A stretch of DNA of 64,000 bases, taken from Thelonectria olida (lineage: Eukaryota > Ascomycota > Sordariomycetes > Hypocreales > Nectriaceae). Location: NCBI GenBank assembly GCA_020736575.1, contig JAGPYM010000020.1, positions 558,001 through 622,000 of the forward strand, given 5' to 3'. Below the pieces are notes generated by a model, which saw only the letters and a program-made list of their open reading frames with translations, was not told where the DNA came from and ran no database searches. The translations under genes and the position numbers were made by a program. Within the stretch, counting starts at the first letter, position 1. Each line of letters begins with the position of its first letter. This document shows, in pieces, positions 61,697 to 64,000 of this stretch.

Positions 61697-62139
61697 ATGC
61701 CTCGTGAACAGCGAAGGTCCAATGTCCGCCGGGCTAATGTCACTGCCTGCTCAAGGTGCAGGTCTCGGAAACAGAGATGCGATCAAAATATCCCGGCGTG
61801 TTCCAATTGCGAACGCGCTGGGGTGGAATGTGTGAGCACCGATATCGACGGAAGGGTTGCCCCGAGAAGGTTGACCCCCTGTTTCCAATGCTTCGGGAAT
61901 CTCTACTCAATCTGACACCAATTAGTTACATGAGAAGCCTGGAAGATCGCATTGCGTATCTCGAGGCACAACTCTCAGCCCACGGAATCGAAGACGGGGA
62001 TATGCTGTCGCCGAATTTCTCCCCTTCATCAGAACGAGATCTTGGCCCATCATCGACCTTGTCGCAAGAAACGGACAGGGACTCAAGGGAAAATGCGCGT
62101 TTGGCTCTGGCGCTCCGGCCGATCGCGCGACTCGGATGA
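61697..62139 (+). pseudogene. Truncated Zn2Cys6 transcription factor (DNA-binding domain and linker only)
   Basis: Exons 61697-61869 and 61926-62139 (56-bp intron, GTTGAC donor, CTGAC branch point, TTAG acceptor) encode 128 residues. The zinc cluster is complete: ACSRCRSRKQRC...ACSNCERAGVEC, with C-x2-C-x6-C-x6-C-x2-C-x6-C. Across the intron the join gives APRSYMRSLEDRIAYLEAQL, the usual linker and coiled-coil dimerisation start. After a Ser/Asp-rich stretch the frame ends at a TGA, and no fungal_trans middle-homology domain follows in any frame to 62900. Full members have 500-900 residues, so this is a broken copy, or possibly a short DNA-binding protein acting as a competitor. Degenerate repeats lie 1 kb downstream, suggesting a rearrangement. 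The frame remains open through both exons, so loss could be recent. Confidence 0.75.
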
Positions 62140-63093
62140 GCCGGGTGAGCGGGTGCTTAGAATTTGTTCCTATAGAATCCAGCCCCTGAAGTGAATAGGT
62201 CTCTCACGCGGGGCCTTAGTATTAAGCTAGCGAAGCATGTTGGTTGTGTCTGCGTCGATATGTCCGACCTCGTATTCTCGCATGTTCGGGCGTGGTGCTG
62301 GTTTAGGTTAGGACGGCGCGAGATTATGAAGACAGACAGAAGCAAGGCACATAACTGGAGGAAAGATTTCTCGCGTGGACGGGCAACGGGCAAGTGCACC
62401 TGCCGCATCTGTCATTTCACTACCTAGCTGCTTTGTACCAACGGGTGTTGGTTGACGATGTTTGCAAAGTGCGCGTATTAGCGAATTTGGCCCTTGTCTT
62501 GGTTTACATAGTGGAGAGCTGCCCGACATGTAGCTCCAGGGTTCCCTGCCGTCGCAGTATGTGCCCAAAATAACATTTTCGCTAGTCTGATGGACCCTGT
62601 CCGGCGACAAAGGATTTGCCGACAGTCCGTTTTCAAGGACCTGGTGACACATCGGTGTTAAGGCTCGGCCCGCACGGCCTTTAGGACGAAGCCCTTCCTC
62701 TTTGGCCGTGGTGTGAAAACATGTCAGAGCCTTAACTTGGATTCATAGTGTGAATCTCGCACTTGGGCGGACAATTGTGGCCTGATTCATCATGCCCGCG
62801 TATTCGGGCTGTTGTTGGTTGCTAGCACACAAACCGCGACCCCTGAGAATCCAGACCTGAACTAGGCCCGTACCGGGACTCATGTGCCGCTATCCGTATA
62901 CGCGTCAACGACCTGGCGTCCAAGAGGAGGCCACAATGGCCTTGGAAGCGATAGCTGAAGTTGGAGGATCCACCCTCAGCCCGACAGAGCCACTTCACAC
63001 TGCAACTCGACTCGATGTGAAGATCGCTTAGAAGGGCTGTGTATTGGCTTCTTGCATGCATAGAAGTCTTGTCCACGCCATCAGGACAGGCGC

Positions 63094-63180
63094 AAGCGGG
63101 GGACAAAAAGCACCGCAGACATCTCAAGAATTAGTATGGGGTTTTGAGCCAGAGTCTGCGGTGTAATTTGTCCCCCGCTT
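63094..63180. repeat. 27-bp inverted repeat with a 33-bp spacer
   Basis: The left arm at 63094-63120 begins AAGCGGGGGACAAA and ends CACCGCAGAC. The right arm at 63154-63180 is its reverse complement with three mismatches out of 27 in the middle. The arms point toward each other and could form a hairpin; they also resemble back-to-back terminal repeats of a mobile element. No target-site duplication is evident by eye. Confidence 0.8.
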
Positions 63181-63460
63181 GAGGCGCAGGACAACGGACG
63201 GAGATGTACCCATGGAGTAAACAAGACTATCACCAATTTGGCCGTGACAGACAGGGGTATTGCATGTTCGGTACCTTCCGAGTAGGGTGCTAGCATTCGC
63301 TCGCTTATTCATGCCCTCGTATCATAAGCGCCCAAGCAACTCCAGTGCCGCGAGATCGCCCTTGAAAGCAGAGGTGCCAAGGCGCTCATCCTCCCTCCTC
63401 CCGGCCCATTCCTCACGCGGCTACGTAATATGGACGCGGATCTTCTCAAGTTGAACCACT

Positions 63461-63555
63461 CAGATCCTTCTCGAGGGGGGCACTATACAGATCCTTCTCG
63501 AGGGGGGCACTGTATAGATCCTTCTCAAAGGGGCGCTGTACGGACCCTGCTCATG
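63461..63555. repeat. 27-bp tandem repeat, about 3.3 copies
   Basis: Copies of CAGATCCTTCTCGAGGGGGG followed by CACTATA start at 63461, 63488 and 63515 (the last diverged), with a partial copy near 63541. The period is a multiple of three and one plus-strand frame reads DPSRGGHYT repeated, but there is no other sign that it is translated. Confidence 0.85.
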
Positions 63556-63892
63556 CTCCGATTCTTTTCAAGCACAGGTGACGCTACTCCATTCAGAGAG
63601 CTCTCAAGACCCACTTTGACCTCGTTCTAAGTTGAGCCCCGATGCGATTAATATCCACGGCCTAATGAGGTTCATACTTCCATTGCCAACGCACCGCCAA
63701 GACCTATCTAGGTTTACATAGCATGACTAATCTTGCCCTCGGCCATTGCTCGTTTCGGACAAAGAACACTAGGAAAGAAAACTATATAAGAGCCGGATTC
63801 CTCTCTCTTATATCCTCAAAACTAATATCTATAATATCAGCAACTCTTTTACATCACTTCATCTACATTCATCATTATAAATACTTCTTAAG

Positions 63893-64000
63893 ATGCAGCT
63901 GTCCACTCTCCTCCTCTATATTACTGCCTCTATTAGCTTGACCTCTGCTATAGCTATCCCTGAGGCGGGTGATTCTACCCAGCATCTCCAGAAGCGCGCG
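63893..64000 (+). CDS. Small secreted protein, 5' part only (runs off the window)
   Basis: Thirty-six codons from ATG 63893 to the window end. Residues 1-22 (MQLSTLLLYITASISLTSAI) are a clear signal peptide, followed by AIPEAGDSTQHLQKRA. The KR pair at residues 34-35 is a likely Kex2 processing site, so a propeptide is expected. TATATAAG at 63783-63790 lies about 105 bp upstream. Many codons end in A or T (ATA, CTA, TCT), unlike the C-ending codons of most genes in this window, which suggests different origin or mutational pressure. The mature protein is outside the window, so no function can be given. Confidence 0.7.
   Translation, partial: MQLSTLLLYITASISLTSAIAIPEAGDSTQHLQKRA

Larger units (their letters stand above)
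62140..63892. other. Gene-free, repeat-bearing stretch
   Basis: No coding region is supported. It holds an imperfect 27-bp inverted repeat (63094-63180), a 27-bp tandem repeat (63461-63555) and a perfect 10-bp inverted repeat GTTAAGGCTC / GAGCCTTAAC (about 62658 and 62726). TATATAAG at 63783-63790 belongs to the next gene. The composition changes to AT-rich after about 63770. Confidence 0.55.

Overview
The window looks like nuclear DNA of a filamentous ascomycete, probably a sordariomycete and possibly Hypocreales. Genes lie on both strands and are interrupted by short introns (mostly 50-75 bp) with GT donors, CTAAC/CTGAC-type branch points and AG acceptors. The gene families are typical of that group: Pth11-like rhodopsin-domain receptor, Mir/Sit siderophore transporter, fungal KatG, hydrophobin-like proteins, Pr1C-like subtilase, Zn2Cys6 regulator. 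The lineage is an inference from family resemblance, not from a database search. I see no rRNA, tRNA, CRISPR array, intact transposon, or PKS/NRPS backbone gene.

Layout. 1-21 kb: catalase-peroxidase katG (-), siderophore-iron transporter (+) with an iron-type GATA site upstream, a 76-residue Cys-rich protein (-), AAAP amino-acid transporter (-), DHA2 drug transporter (-), NCS1 purine/cytosine-type permease (-) and a rhodopsin-domain membrane protein (-). 21-33 kb: GMC oxidoreductase (+), a 3.3 kb gene-free AT-rich stretch, sugar transporter (+), FrsA-like alpha/beta hydrolase (+) and a TPT-family transporter (-) with a 6-nt micro-exon. 36-56 kb: two divergent hydrophobin-like genes around a 40-41 bp minisatellite, a secreted beta-helix protein (-), an APC permease (-) divergent from a secreted polyamine-oxidase-like enzyme (+), a secreted subtilase (+) and a GPI-type fasciclin protein (-). 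58-64 kb: an M3 oligopeptidase (+), a Zn2Cys6 regulator that stops after its linker (+), repeats, and the first 36 codons of a small secreted protein running off the end.

How it fits together. Seven of the genes are transporters (iron-siderophore, amino acid x2, drug, nucleobase, sugar, organophosphate-type), and seven encode secreted or wall-associated proteins. The window therefore reads as a nutrient-uptake and surface/secretome neighbourhood rather than one biosynthetic cluster. The only gene pair with a suggestive metabolic link is the divergent APC permease and secreted amine oxidase at 44.5-48.5 kb. I found no convincing entirely new system. The strongest leads are the hydrophobin-like pair with the minisatellite in its shared promoter, the Cys-rich micro-protein, the 6-nt micro-exon, and the truncated regulator beside an inverted repeat.

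All spliced models were built by eye from splice signals and reading-frame continuity. Exon coordinates are given in each entry and each sums to a whole number of codons.
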